Assembly (NCBI RefSeq): GCF_000003815.2
Contig: NC_049981.1
Location: forward strand, 20,076,789 to 20,140,788
Direction: 5' to 3'
Source: Branchiostoma floridae
Taxonomy: Eukaryota > Chordata > Leptocardii > Amphioxiformes > Branchiostomatidae
Length of the DNA stretch: 64,000 nucleotides
The notes beneath the pieces are model-generated. The model was not told the DNA's origin. It searched no databases and saw only the letters and a list, made by a program, of their open reading frames with translations. The first letter of the stretch is position 1. Each line of letters starts with the position of its first letter. Below, in pieces: positions 28,718 through 43,700 of this stretch. Position numbers and translations under genes: made by a program.

Positions 28718-31700
28718 CTATGGGGGGGGAAAAGTAAAAACAAAACACAACTTTCAGTCAGAAATGCTCCCTTAAACAAGAGTTTGGAGACACCACATTT
28801 CCATGAAATATCCTGCTTGTGCACATGACTTTCACATCTGCATGATTCGTGCTTGGTTATGTAGACTAACTTATACAGGTGGGGCAGAGTAACTTAGTAC
28901 ATGACTGTGTAGTATGGGAGTTGAATACCATTCTGTAACAGAATCTACGGTGAGAAAGAAAAAAAAAAAAGAGAGAGAGGCATTATATAGACAGATACAA
29001 ACTATTCCCCAAAGACGAAGGTCTTCCTTATCATACACCCAGTATCCAGCCATATTATAGCTGCCGAGTCTCTTCTGTCCTCTCTGCAAATACCTGGTCG
29101 TATTAAAGCTCCCAAGTTACTGAGAGGAGAGAAGAGACTCAGGAGCTATAATACGGCTGGATACCCGGCTATTTATCATAGGGAACCCTGAGACATGCAG
29201 ACAACCCAGCCCAGTGGCTCACCCCATGAGGATGTCCTCGGGATCTGGAAGTTCTCACTGTTGCCCCACTCCTCCTCATCCTCCATCTCCTCAGGATGAT
29301 TGACATGTGGGTCCATCTGGGTAGCGGAGCTTGAGATGCCGTAGCCCACCACCCCCGGGATGACTGGGTTCCCTGGGAGGTAACACGGGGAGGAGGCGTT
29401 AAGAGACAGGGCATGCATTTTTTACTTTTTGTAGCCTTTTATACAAACATGACAACATTACAACTCCAAGCCAGAAAGTGGACTTCAATGGTCATGGCAA
29501 TTAACAAGTAGGTAAGAAAAGTCTTTGCAAAGCAGTTTGATATATGAAACATTACTGTGCATTTATCAAGAAGTTACTATGTAAGTCTGTAGATACCCTG
29601 TCCAGTAAATTCTCAGTGTCTTTCCAAAACCACAGTGTTGAGGTTACTAACCTAAAGCTGACCCACTCGTTCTGAAGTTATTATTTGTCCCCATTGGAGT
29701 AGACGAGCGCCGAAGACCAAATGGGGTGTCCGCCTGTAAGCAAACAAGGAAACGTTAGGAACAGCCTCAACTGTCAAGAACACAGCTATTGTATAGTTCG
29801 GTCTGGCCCCAATTCTGTCATACATGTACATATATGTGGGATATTTTTCTTTAACACAATTTAACAAATTAACACAATGTTTTTTCTCAGATCATTTTTA
29901 AGTAGGTAGACAGCGTAGCCTCATTATAGCCTAATTGCTTTGTACTCCATTGCATTACATAAAAGTGTACTTTTATATTTTTCAGTCAAACAATAACAAT
30001 GAGCCACTAGGGCCACCTTTATCTTTAAGCCTATAATTGCATACCCTGAATGTGTGTGTGGTGTTGGGCCGCGATTCCGGGCTGAACTGGATAATTTTTG
30101 ACGTTCTTCTCCCGTTTTCATCAATGACGGCACTGGATGCTCTGGACCCCAGACCCTTTTTCGCCTGTAGTGTAAAACAGAATGTTAAAATCTGGTCTTC
30201 CCCGTACGAACTGCCAGCACTGCAGTAATAATGACTGCAGTACCAACAAATTCCAACAGGAGGTGCTCTACCTCTGTGGCTTATCTGCACACCTGTTTGC
30301 AGTTCAATTCATCCCATAGACTTTTTCACAAAGAGTCTAACAACTTTTAATTGCCATAAAAAAACTTTAACTTTCTATATCAGCAAAAATAATGTGCACA
30401 TAATGTACAAATCCTGCATGTATGTTTCTAAGGATTGTCCAAAATTCTGTAAAACGTACAAGAGCCAAATTTAGCCTTTCCACAATCCTTTAAGTTATGT
30501 TGGTCATGTTACATACAAGGATATAGTCAAGGATTATTCTAACCTGTACTACTTCTAATTCTTATCTAATCACACTTCTACCTTCATCTTCATCTTCACA
30601 TGATTAAATCTCTCAGTATCATGTATCTTTTCTGAGCAGCCCAAACACGACCATGTCCCGACACTGACCTTGGCGGAGGCGTGTGGAAGGCTGTTCTCGA
30701 AGGCTTCCTGCGGGTGGGACAGCGGCGGCAGGTGCTTGTTGACGATCCGGTAGGTGCTGGTCAGCTGGGGCGACAGCACATGGGGCGGGGACGACAACCT
30801 GCTGTCTGGTTGCCTGAAATGAGACCAACGTCTGCTATTAGAAAACTTATTACATTACATGGGCCTTACTGCCTGTCTGTACCAATTTGCTGGGTGATAG
30901 AAGCTGTACAATGTATAGAACTGGAAATAGAAATACCGAAGGGGAAATATAAATCCTGAGGGGAACATATAAATACTGAGGAGGAAATAATAATACTGAG
31001 GGGGCAATGCTGAGGGGAAATATAAACATTGAGGGGGAAACATAAATACTGAGGAGGAAATAAAAATACTGAGGAGAAAATATAAATATTGAGGGAGAAA
31101 TGTTGATTAAGAGTGCATTAGTGCAGAAACAGCAGAACCCTTACAGTCTTGTGCCCCTGATGCCCACATCTGCATCCAACGCCGGCGTGCGCGATCTGTC
31201 ATAGTTGGGGATGGGTGCCAGTCTGGCCACTCGACCCCGCGCCGAAGGCTGCCTGTACCCGTATCTTGTACTGGGCGGTCGGCCCCGTATCCCGCTCGCT
31301 ATCATCATGGAGGAGCCGGCACGCACGGGCGAGTCATCACTGCGCTCCCTGCGGAAGAGTTGGGCATGGGTCAGTTGAGCAACACACTAGCTACCCTACC
31401 CCCACGTACCTGTGGACATGGGTCAATAGGGCAACACACCAGCTGCCTCACCCACACTAACCTCAATGGGAAAAGATAAGTGGTCAACTAAGTACCCAAC
31501 TAAGATAGGATATGATCAATTAAGAGGATGTTTTAGCAGGAAACAATATTTGTCTATTGTGTCCATTTGTACCTCATGCACACACAGCATATTTGTGTCT
31601 AAACTTTTAAATGATGTACAGATCACAATTTTTCTTTTGTTCAAACCACTATGGTGTTGGAAAATTTTTAAATGTACAACCACTTGGGTTATGCTTCAGT

Positions 31701-34700
31701 GACAACATGAAACAGTTAACATACACCAGTTGGTCGCAGACACAAATTTGTTTGATGAGAAACTTACTGGAAGGAAGTGTTTGCCCTCTCCAGGATGGGC
31801 TTGGTGGTAATCGTCATGACCCCGTTCAGTGCGTTGTAGTCCATGAAGGACGATGTGGCCAGGGTGCTGGGATAGCGGCCCTGCACAGGTACAAACATGA
31901 TGCAGTTAAACAGAACTCATGCCTTCATGTAGTAAAATTTGTTACAAAACTTAACTCTGCGCTGTGAGTTTGAGAAACATCAACTACTGAAGGAATCAGT
32001 ACAGAAACCTTATTTCACTTTTACTGTTCCTGATTTACTGCTTAACACTGTCTAATGTATCTTCAAGAAGCTAAACAACAAAAAGACCCATTGTGATGTC
32101 ATAGAGATAAAGCCACAAGTCCAGAGAATTTGAGCCAGACAGGGAACTGTGCAATCAACTTACCAAGTCAGGTGAACTTAAAGGGGAAGGGCTAGCAACC
32201 CTGCTACTGAAACAGCAAGGAACCTGCTACCCTATGTGATACTAGGCATAACAGATGAGCTGTCTTGCTAACAGTAGGACATGTGAACCCACCATAGAAG
32301 GCCTGAAGCCACTGAAGCCTTCCCGAGAGGGAGGTGGCAGCTCCCGCAGGGGGAGGGGCGACTCCACATCATCGAAGTCCATCTCTGCAAGCTGCTTCTC
32401 AGCCTCCTCTGCAAGGGCACACACAATGTCTTTGAGGCAAGCAACGTCTTAGATGCATTCTTAAACAACAAACTCTTGCCCAACATCTGATGGTGACTTA
32501 AGCTGCATAAGCAACGAGTATTGACAACTATCCTAAGACGGGTTACTTTTTCATGGTAAACTTCATTTTCTAAAAATGCACTATAATGCTAGTTAACCTT
32601 TATCCTTGGGGCAACCTATCTCTGCTGCTCTGCATATCAAGTCAATGGATGGTGGTTTCAAACTGCAATATTCTAAATATTTCTTTTGAATATTCAACAT
32701 ACTGCAATTTGAAACCAACTTCCATCAACATGATATCCCTAAATACTGTGTGTTTAAAAACTGTGGATATAGGTCAGCCAATGGATAATGGTGAACTAGC
32801 GTTATACACTTTGATAACACTGTGACGTAGTTAACACAATAATGAAAGACCTAGAATGGAAATGACTTTGTACTAAGAAGGATCACAAGATGAAAATCTC
32901 ACCCCGCAAAGCCTGGTCCACTTGCACCTTCAGGGAATGTCTGATCCATGAGTTGACCTCTGACCAAATCATGGCGAAGATCTCCGCTCCCAAGTTGTCC
33001 TTGAACGATGCGTTGGGCGTGATTGGGGGGAGTCCTAATCTTTTTCTTCGACTAAGTGTGTAACGTAGTTTATAATCTGTCCTAGAGTCCTCATCTCTGT
33101 GGAGGTTTAAAAACAGAAGGACTTTTGTTACTACTAATATTACAACAATAAACTATAAGGTTGCAACAGGCTCAGAAAAAAGCAGCTTTCCCCACAGGCT
33201 ACTTCTATACATACAACAGGAAAATTTATCATGGATCAAACTTTGAGAAGGAATGTACACTTACACTTGTCTATTACTTGTATCGTAGGCTAAATATTCT
33301 TCTACATATCCGTCACACTCAAATATTTCCTCTTCTAGGTATGAGAACGGGGAGTTTGGCGAGTTACTGCGGAGGGCAGCTTCAGGAGGAGACAGCACGT
33401 CCAGGTGGGTCCCCTGGACAGCAATCCTGGGAGAGGAAAAACATCAGGATGATTCTAGCATCATCTGAACATCAGGTACAGATGTACAGAGGCTTAGGTA
33501 CCTACACAGGGTACCTATACCTGAACTATTTAACTTCAATGATGACAGTAATATGAATAAACTGCCAATAGTTAATCTGAACTTCAGTTGTAGAGAACCC
33601 ATTCTTTCAAGAGAATCTCGCATCAAAGATCATATGAAATGTTTCCATTGTCTTCCTTTTCTATATTTCCATCTTTGTGGTAGAAGTAACATATTTCAGC
33701 AATGAAAGTCACAAAGATCCCTGTATATACTTGAGTGTAAATCTATTAAAGGTACAGTACTGGTAGATTGATGTTCTGGTACTCTGGACCTGAACACAAC
33801 AGCACAACGCCCTGGGTGGTTTGCCCCAACAAACTAGGGGTGTTGCCCAGTATCATAACAAGAACAAGAACAAGAACAAGAACCTGTACCTGAATGATTT
33901 TTGCTGTATTGTACTTGTGCACAGCCCTATCACAAACACATGAGCTTTCCTTTCTACAGGTTGAAATTACAAAAAAATTCCTATCCATGCTACAATAGGA
34001 GGTACTGTGGAAAAGGGAAATTCATCAATAGCTTTTGTTATGGATTCGTCTGGACGATGTCACCAAAATATATCTTAAGGCAAAATGACCTAAAATTTGT
34101 ATGGGCAGCTCAGGGATATATCTTCACTCTTTTAATCCACTCAATGTTCAAGCCATTTACACCAAATCTATTAGCAAAAAAAAAATGCTGAGTGGGCTAG
34201 CATTGTAAATCTTTTGCACTATCAAGAAATTCATTTCCAGATGGATTTTGTTACATTCATATGTTTGCGATACCCTTGACGAAAAGCAATAGCACACTGA
34301 GACTGTTTTACAATGGGGTTTAAAAAAAGCTCATTACTGCACCATGCTTACTGTTGTGGTGGTCGCTAGGATACGGAATTATAAAGTCTCTTTGATGATT
34401 CTCATGCCCCAGGCACTAATTTCATGGCATTGCATTTGTGATTAATAATAAATAAAAGGCCTGGAGCGCACCAATGTGTGTTATCACCATAGATAAATGT
34501 TATCATTATTCAACCGTAACGTCACTCTTGCCATGGATACCATGCTTATGTGAATGTTCGGATTGTGTAAGGTCTGCTCATCCTAAAATCAATTTTGCAC
34601 AGCTAAAAATGCAAAGAAAGCCATACAAGCCACTAACATTCCTTTCATGAAATACTGAGTCATGGGACTGGTGCAAAGGCTTGGTGAGTAGAGTGTTGCA

Positions 34701-37700
34701 TTCAGTAGGTTGTGAGTTGGATCCCAGGCCAAGTCATACCAAAGACTTAAAAAATGGTACATGTCACTTTTTCTGCTTAACACTCAGCATTTGGAGAATA
34801 GAATGGGAGTTGTACACACACATCAATGTACAAAGTTGTGTGGCCCAATGGCTAAGGAACGGGGATAGGCACAACCTTATGCACCATATATGATGCCGAA
34901 GGACAGACTTACCCCTGCAGATCATCCATGTCCGCCATGTCTGTGACGACAGTTCCCGTGGACGGACGCGCCGTGCCTTCGCTGGGGATATGCCGGAAAC
35001 CCTGGTCCTGAGGCTCCAGCAACTGTGCACCACATATTCTGGGATAGAAATACACGTAATCAGAACACACATCAACATTATAACAAAACTAGCAGACACT
35101 AACTTTAAGGTACTTTCATAATGCTTAAGTTGGGCAAGGCTAAATTACAATCATCTCAAGCGGCATATTACCACGACAACTTTCCACCAAGAATTGACCA
35201 CATATTTGACATTTAAATACTACCACGCAACTTTTATTTGTACATCTGACAGTTGATTCTGCCAAAGCCTATCCAAAACTACTGTAGGTGTAAGGAGCTT
35301 TAGAGCCTAACCCCCACTTCAAAGAACTGCCAATCAAAGAATACTGTCTCTGTGAGAATCTCACCTGAGGTGAGGGAACATGGAGACCCACTCCTTGCAC
35401 TCATTATAGATCTGCTGGTTTCCCTTCTGCCGGCCTTCGTACAGCATGTCGTCAATTTCCTTGAACATGTATCGTACCTTCTGAGAGGCCTGCCTGTCAA
35501 AATCCTGCAAAAACATGGAACACAAGAGTTTGTACATGTGAGGGCATGATGCATCTGAAACAGGCCACTGTAAATTTGAGAGTCTGGTAACTTCGAATAT
35601 CTACTAGTAATTAAATGTAAGTAAAATATCTGTAATGAAGACATCATGATATTGAGGGATTACTAGGCATGCTCTTTCCAGTGACATGTGAAAATATGGC
35701 CGTTACAGTATAATCACCAACAATGTGAAAATTGAGGGATTATATTTTTCCAAAATTTTGAATTTACTGTAAGGGACTAGTGTAAGTGTGTGTGTGTATC
35801 ATAGCTCACATTCATTATGGTATTTTCAGTGTAATTATCTCCCTACATGTCTTCCCAAGATTGTCTTGAGCACTGAATGTTAAATATCCTAAATGTAATA
35901 CAATTCAGATATTAACGTGTTGAAGACAATCTTGAGAAGGCCTCTATAACAACGTTTTGGGAGGTGGCGGTATAATGACACCTGGTGGAATTATGCGAAT
36001 GTATGTTATACACCTAAGCGATAAAGGAACCAATACAGTACTGTCAAATATGATGGTCCACATTTTGTTGGGACTCAGATTAATTCAGCAAGCTCGAAAT
36101 AAGTCCCACCAAAACTATTTACTTGCTACAGACAACAATGTACGAACCATGTATGTTGTGGTTTACATTCAAATTGCCTTTGGAAATCTGTGTGGAAGAT
36201 ATGTCTGGGATCGACTGGCCCATACCATAGATTCCTCTGTAAGTGTTAGTCTATACTGTTTAGACTTGTTGTAACAACAACCTTTAAAAGCTCGCTGTGT
36301 TGGTCTGTCAAACATGGTTACTAACTTGTTTTCCTGTATTTTGGGAAAGTCTTTCTGGTTTAATGTCTTTACTCTGTTTGAACTGCACAACCTACAATTT
36401 CTGTAAAGTGCAGGTTGCACATGGGCATTTTGAGCCGGTACACTGTTGCCAGGGCTTACATACATAAACAAACAAATACACACCCTATTCTTCCTATGGC
36501 TTGGTGATACAATACCACATCACATCCCCTTGACTAAAATACTAACAAAATTATAATTAAAACATTGCCTGTTTTTCCGGAGCATTGAGCATAACAGTGC
36601 TCCTCATACTCTTGTACTAGATTTTATATCTTATTGTCAGTATCTTGCATCAGTTCTTTGATTTTTTTTATTGACATATCTTGTCAAATACTCTACAACA
36701 TGTGTATGTGGCATTGGAGGGCTGAGCGGTTAGGCTAGCGAACATGAGATCTAGAGATCACATGTTCAATTTATGGCATTCCTGGCCAGACATTGTGTCC
36801 TTGGGAAAGGCAGTTTACACAACTTTTTTCACTCAACCCAGGTGTAGAAATGGGTCCACGACGTATGTCAGCGAGTAAAAGGGCCTTCCAGTACTGTGTA
36901 CTAAATACAGAGGATAACAACTCACGGCCACTACAGTCTCAAAAAGGCTATAAGACTACCTTTTCCTTTTATTCCACCTGTGTTGTATTCAACTGGATAT
37001 TGTAAGTATCTGACAATTGAGCCATTGGATTGACTTATCTCCTGTCAAGTATGTTGTGATGTTACATCATGTATATGTTGACAATTCTTTTTTGGGACTG
37101 AAACAAACACATTTCTCACATGACTGAAAGCTATCAGGACTCGAAATTCATTTTTGTGATTAGGTGCACTGGTGCAGCCAGCTTAAAAAATTGGGTGCAC
37201 CAAACAATTTTTGGGTGCACCACTTAAATTTAAGTAATAACCTAATAATAAAAGTTAGTTACAAGCTATCAAATTCTTAAACAAGTACCATGACGGACAT
37301 TTTTATTATCTTTCTAACACTTAGATGTCAAGAATATGATGTATATTAGTATACTTTGATATCTTAACATACATAAACCTAAGAAAATATTTGGGTGTAC
37401 CCTGTGCATCCAAAGAAAATAATTGGGTGCACAGCTCCAATTTTGGGTGCACCTGGGTGCACATGCACCCAGTATTTTGAGCCCTGGCTATGGATTATGG
37501 GTAATTTCCTTCGTCCAACACACATTTACTGTCTCAGAGTTAAAAGCAAGTCTGCCACGTACAGGGCCTAATTGTATTGAACAAGAGCAGAAAATATCTC
37601 CAAATGATGTACAAAGATAATGATTACCCAAGTAATCCCCACCAACATTCCCTCCAAACACTGTGGTAAATTCAACATTAAGCCAATATAAATGAAACCT

Positions 37701-40700
37701 TACCAGGTGATCACACCCCCTAGTCCTTAGTTGTCTTTCAAAATGTAACAAACTCATTTGGAGAAACCCTCTATCACCAGTGTACCTTGGGTGTTTTTGT
37801 CTTTACATTTTAACCTGGTACAATTTGTATCTTCTATCATGAATTTTTTGTTGTTGAAGATGATCAAAACTGAAAACAAATTCAATAGTGAAAAATGTGT
37901 AAATGTACAATGTACTTGGATCTGCAAAGGACACAAATTAGCACATATTCTTAAAAGTTTTTTAAACTGTTCCTTTGCATATAGCTCGTAGAATAACCAA
38001 GAGACTCTAATGTGCTTCAAAACAGATTTATGACCCATAAATGCACCTTCATAAGACATTAAGAGCTTTAGTCATTTCTGAAGAACATAAGGCTATAAAT
38101 TATGCATAGAGGTCACTGACCCGAGCCTGCTCAAAAAGGTGTTTTCCAAAAAGGTGTGCACTGGTGACAATCAATGGATGGTTGATATGTGAAAATTACC
38201 ATTTAAGACGTGCGCAAAGGGGCTGGTGATAGTCACTTTTTGAGGCTGTATAGGCAGTGGGTTGTTACCCAATGTGTGTAGGAAATGGTATTGGAAGGAA
38301 CAGCATCCCGATCCTTCCATCGCCTTTTACCTCCCCAACTGAAGTCAGGCACCCATTTTTGAACTTTGGAGAAGTTAGCAAAGTCGGGATAAGTGACCTT
38401 TTCCAAGAACAGAACATCTGGCCAGGAATCAGACCTGTGACCTCTCGATCTCATATCTGCTCCACCAGTGATGCCACTACCCTGATGATATTTAGGGTCA
38501 ACATGCTGAGTGGATATGTACACCTGTACAGTGTCACCTAATTTTGGCCATATATTTGCAAAGGGTTCTCCACATAAACTATGATAGATAATAAGTACTG
38601 TAAATGGATTTAAGTTCGCGGGGATTTAATTTCGCGGTACCAGGACTTTTCGCGGTGGATTTAAGTTCACGGTAACACCATAGGCTGCAGTCTATTAAAC
38701 CATAATAGAAAAATGTTCGCGGTAGTTTTAAGTTTGTGGTGAAGTGGTCACTGCAAAAACCGCAAACATTACTCCACCGCAAACATTTCTGCCTTTACAG
38801 TAATACTGTACACTAGTACACAGCATATTCTTGACATTTAAGTGTCAGAAAAAAATGATAATACAATAATTGACTTGTTTTATTGGGTTCAAGTTCCTGA
38901 TTAGCTTGCACATTTCTAATTTAAGAACTGAAATGGAGCAGGAAGGCTTATGATTTGGGTTTGCTGACATTCTACTTTATTTTACGTTGTGCACCAAACA
39001 TTTTTTATGTGCACCTTAATTTTCTTGGCTACATGTACGCGCACCAGCGCGCCTATTCCTAAAAAATGAATTTTCGAGCCCTGATATGGAACGACAGCAG
39101 AAATGCAGCATGTATGACAGCACCAGCATACCACAATGAAAAGCTACATATTTCTGATGACAGCCCAATGGACAAATACAAAGAAAACTCGATACTCACA
39201 TCCTCGCCGAAGGAGTACACACTCTCTGACCCTGTTTCTGTCGTCCAACCGTTGGACGCGGAAAACATGCTCTGGTCGATGGTTGGTGACGACCTCCCGC
39301 TACTACTCTCGACGGACGGCGCGACATTGTACTGCCGTATCGCCTCGTGTACAGTCCTGATGTAGTCGTTTGGGAGGTCATCCTCCGGCTTCTCCGGTAG
39401 AGGATGGTGTGAAATCACCTGGCTTCCTCGCGAAATTCCCCGTCTGTACAGAACAGAAAAACAGTTATAAATATAGATTAACAAGACAATTTTCATGCCT
39501 GTTTTGTACTATTGGTCAAAGTTCTATGTTTATCACTGTCACTGTTGTAGGGAACTCTGTAATGTTTCCCAAATTTTCCACAACTCGCTAGAAGCCATCA
39601 AAAAAGTAATTCCAAGTACATAATGTGTGCAGTTGCAACACAGACATGAGTGGTTTCATAATGACGTGTACATGACATCAAGATTACAACTACTAACCCA
39701 CAAGACATGCCCATACTGTCTCCTCATTCCTGTCCAAACTTGAGAGCATCTTCAGCAACACGGGCACATTGTACCTGACAGTGTAGGTCTGTCCCTGTAA
39801 GGCCAGAAATCCCCTTTGACCTTTTGTCTCATAATGGCCAAGGTTGAACCTGCCAAAATGGATCGAACTAACTCCTCATTATCCCATCTTCCTGGCTTCG
39901 GGATGAAAGCCGCTGACGCTGCGATGTAATCCGTAAATGACAACTTGTCATGACAACACGACAAAACACAGGCATTCCCAGGTATATATTTTTGGGGTAA
40001 AGCAACGCTTCTTAGTTCCTGTAGCCGTTTAAGGTTGTACAATGTGTAGAATAGCTAACATGCATATTTTGACCTATAACAATAACTGGGATTGGGTACT
40101 GAGCTGAAATTCTGAGCGTCACACACAGGAGAAAAATAAATCGGCAAAGAGTCTACTAGCTCAAAGTGACATTTTTGGCAGTATTTTGGCACACAATGTT
40201 GAGATTGGTCGATGTGCGCAGATACCCAAGCACTGTCCCATGTGATAAGGTAGCTTTTTAGGTGAAATACATGCTCCAGTATGTGTAGAGATTTTTTTAC
40301 CTTAGCAACCTTCTGGTAATCAACACATATGGTTACAGTTTGTCAACTGTGGGACAAGGACTTTTATTTTAAGAAAATATTGCAACATCCTTGTTATACT
40401 GAATGTTAGGGACACCAAATACCAGCACAGGAGCTCCATTCCTAAACTATGATTACATCAAACAGTGTGCATGGCGTCACCCTTCACACATGAATGAATA
40501 TTACATAAGGAACAGGAATGCAGAGATAAGCAGTTTATCTCTGGCTTTAGAATGTTGCACTTGTGCCTGGACCAAGCATAAACAACCTGGCTGAAATTCC
40601 AGCCCAGGTGACAACCCTACCATCATGGCTGGCTAGCTTCCCAAAGAAACACAACTTATAGAACCATGACTTATTCATTTCCATCACGTTTCTATCCACG

Positions 40701-43700
40701 TGAAATCCCTACGGCTTTTTGATACTGTAATTGTCTGCGCGGAGGCACAAAGACATCCCATTGTAACCGGCACGCGTAAATGATTCATACGTTGCCAAAG
40801 CATGAACTTGTTCCGATGGTTGACAATTGTATCCATCCAGATGCAAGTGACGGCATGGATACAGCCTAACATAGGCATATCTAAACATAGATATGGGCTC
40901 TGATGGCATTTCACAGAATGAAAACCTGGCTTTCAAATCATATAAATCGAAAGTACTTGAAAAATGTTTCAATTATTTTCTTTCTGGACTTCATATAATT
41001 CCTTTATGAATGAATACTTTTAAATCAAGAAGTAGCGACGATAACATATTGGGAAAGATCAGATGATGCGTAACTATTGTGTTGGCTTGGTAGGGGTTTG
41101 TATTTTCAGTGCTCTGTCTGGTTTTCAATGTTGACTCAGAGTGTTTCTTCTTTGGGAGGGCTAAGTTACACCTCAGTGCACAGCTGCTTCTCTATACATG
41201 TCATCACACACCTGAAGTGGCTCCCAGAGACTTATACTCACCCTCAACAGAACTGAAGCCTGTCTGTCCATAGATACTCGCCTGTTATACACACATCCTA
41301 ATCCAAACCGCCAAGGGTATAGCACAGACACTTTTCAATTTTTAATGAATACCTTTTGTTGCAAAGGGTAGACAGATGCCAACACATTCAAAACCTTTCA
41401 ATGTCATGTTGAATGCCTTGTGTGGAGTGCCTTTAACGTACAGCCGTCAAGTTAAGTCTCCCTGCTTAATTCCACAAACCCACCAAACCTGTTCTACAGG
41501 AATACAGCGTGAGAACTTCTGCTAACTAAAATAGACACACTGTTGTAACAGGTCATCTAATGTATACATTAGATGGCTATAGATATATGAAAAACAGTCA
41601 GATCTTCCTTACATGAGACAAAGGTATAGATAAAAAGAATGGAAATGTCGGAATTTTGCTGTGAGTAAAAAACTCCCAGTCATATCTTTCCACAGCTCAG
41701 TGTTGCAGGTGTTGCGTGACAAATGTCTGCTAGCCACACATTTCAGTAGAACTCCCTGGTATATATATAGGATACATAAGATATGTAATATTCTTCCAGT
41801 TGCTTAAAGTTCAGCTGCGTGGGTGTCTTTCTTAAACTGACAAACAGCAATGCTGCTCCAGGCAACAGGGTATCTCTGTCAGACAGTTAACACAGCTGCT
41901 GTAAGCCTGAGGACTTGTACCCCATAGTCACTGGAGTGTGGTGGGTCATCCCCTTCATGTTGTCTCTTCCATTTGTCATGCTAGTCAGGGATAGCCAGGC
42001 ATGGCACAACAAAGATGGCAGCAAGCCAAGTCATTAGTAACACACATGTCTATAGCAGCACACATGTACTAGACATTGTTTGATAAATCGTAGAGATCTT
42101 TAGCTATGGCCTACATCTTCAAAGGGCCTATTGAAGTTGATGTATGTATCATGAACAGATCCTTAACTATAAATAGTCTTCTCCTGTCAGTTGCATAAGA
42201 CTTTGATCTTTTGTCTCCTTTTACAAATGGAAGCAGAGAAGATCTAAGGGGCAAAACATATAGCTAGGGGCCCCCAGTTTATATAACTATACAGTGACAT
42301 TAACATTCCCAAACATACAGTATGTATCAGGAAAAGCTTGGTAGCAAGATATATTTCCATATATTCGATGCATTGCATCAATTAGAGGAGTTGGTACATA
42401 GATCTTGATTATAAAAAAAAAAAAATCATCCTATATATGCAAATATTACATGTATGATCGCTGGTTTTCCACACTATTTTGCACAATTTGTATCAAATGT
42501 ATGGAAGGACATACCCTTGTTAAGATAGGGTTTTCTAATTTGCCTGCTAATTTACTATTTTATTTTATGTTCTGGGAATATTAGCCACAGATATGCTCAA
42601 CATAAGCCTGGCTCTTAAAAATACATGCCGTAAACCAGTACCAGTAGAAACATACCACAAAACAACATAACGACAGTCGACCCAACAAACAGGAAATGAG
42701 TTCTATTTCTCTATATTGACCATCCTCATCTTACCAAGACATATTTTTCAAACTCAAATTCTGTTTATCCAAGCCATACAAAATGAACATGTCACCAATA
42801 TAGCTTAGGATGCACTTACACAGATAATTTCAATGCATTTTGTCAAGATCAGCAAAAATTTCCTATACTTAAATAATTTCAGTATTGTTACGTATACAGC
42901 AAAATGAAATCGAGATAAATATTCCCATTTGATATTCTTGTTCATTATATTTGTTTAACGATCAAACTGACCCTTTAGATTGTTAACTCACCTTAAATGA
43001 TACCATATGTCCTAGACATGCAACTAGTATTTGTGCAGAATGTACAAATGCCACAAGATGACCCTGGATGAATTTTGTCATTTTATCATGGCTATCCGGC
43101 TTAATTGGGTTGGCACAAGGAACCACATCATTAGTGGATACACGTAAATCAATCTCGGGGGTCTGCCAGGAAAATCTAATGTAATACCATCAGCAAACAG
43201 GTCAGAGCCAGTAATTCTGGGGATCTGAAAGCTTCGTTACATTTCACGTCATAGTCACACTTGTTCTGTTTTCAGTAAAAATTATTTCGCCCATGGAAAA
43301 TCCAACATCTCTATTTGAAGAAGCAGATCACCTCTATACTGAAACTACCACAAGTGAATGGACAAACATAGGACTGAAAATAGATCTATTGCGGGAAATT
43401 TTCATAAATTCCTAGAACAATTATTATAGTGCATTGACTCCGAAAAGGTTACTATATACTATAATATAGATAAGTCGCAGATCCTGATGTTTATTTTCCT
43501 GAAAATGTCCAAATAATTCTAGCCAATAATATAGCTATATACTACATAACATCAGTGATGTGTTTAGCACTGTATTCCAGGCTCTTTGAAGAACCATATT
43601 TATTCCACATTTTCAGTTGATGGTGATCTCAAGCTATGTGCATGCTGAATATATAACCTTGCTACAACACAAATTGTCATTGCCAAGGTCAGACAATATC

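Noticed and set aside
39752-40042. 96-codon minus-strand frame next to FAM149B1 exon 2
   Set aside because: The composition looks protein-like, but there is no acceptor, no donor and no match to FAM149B1. Exons 1 and 2 already join in phase without it.
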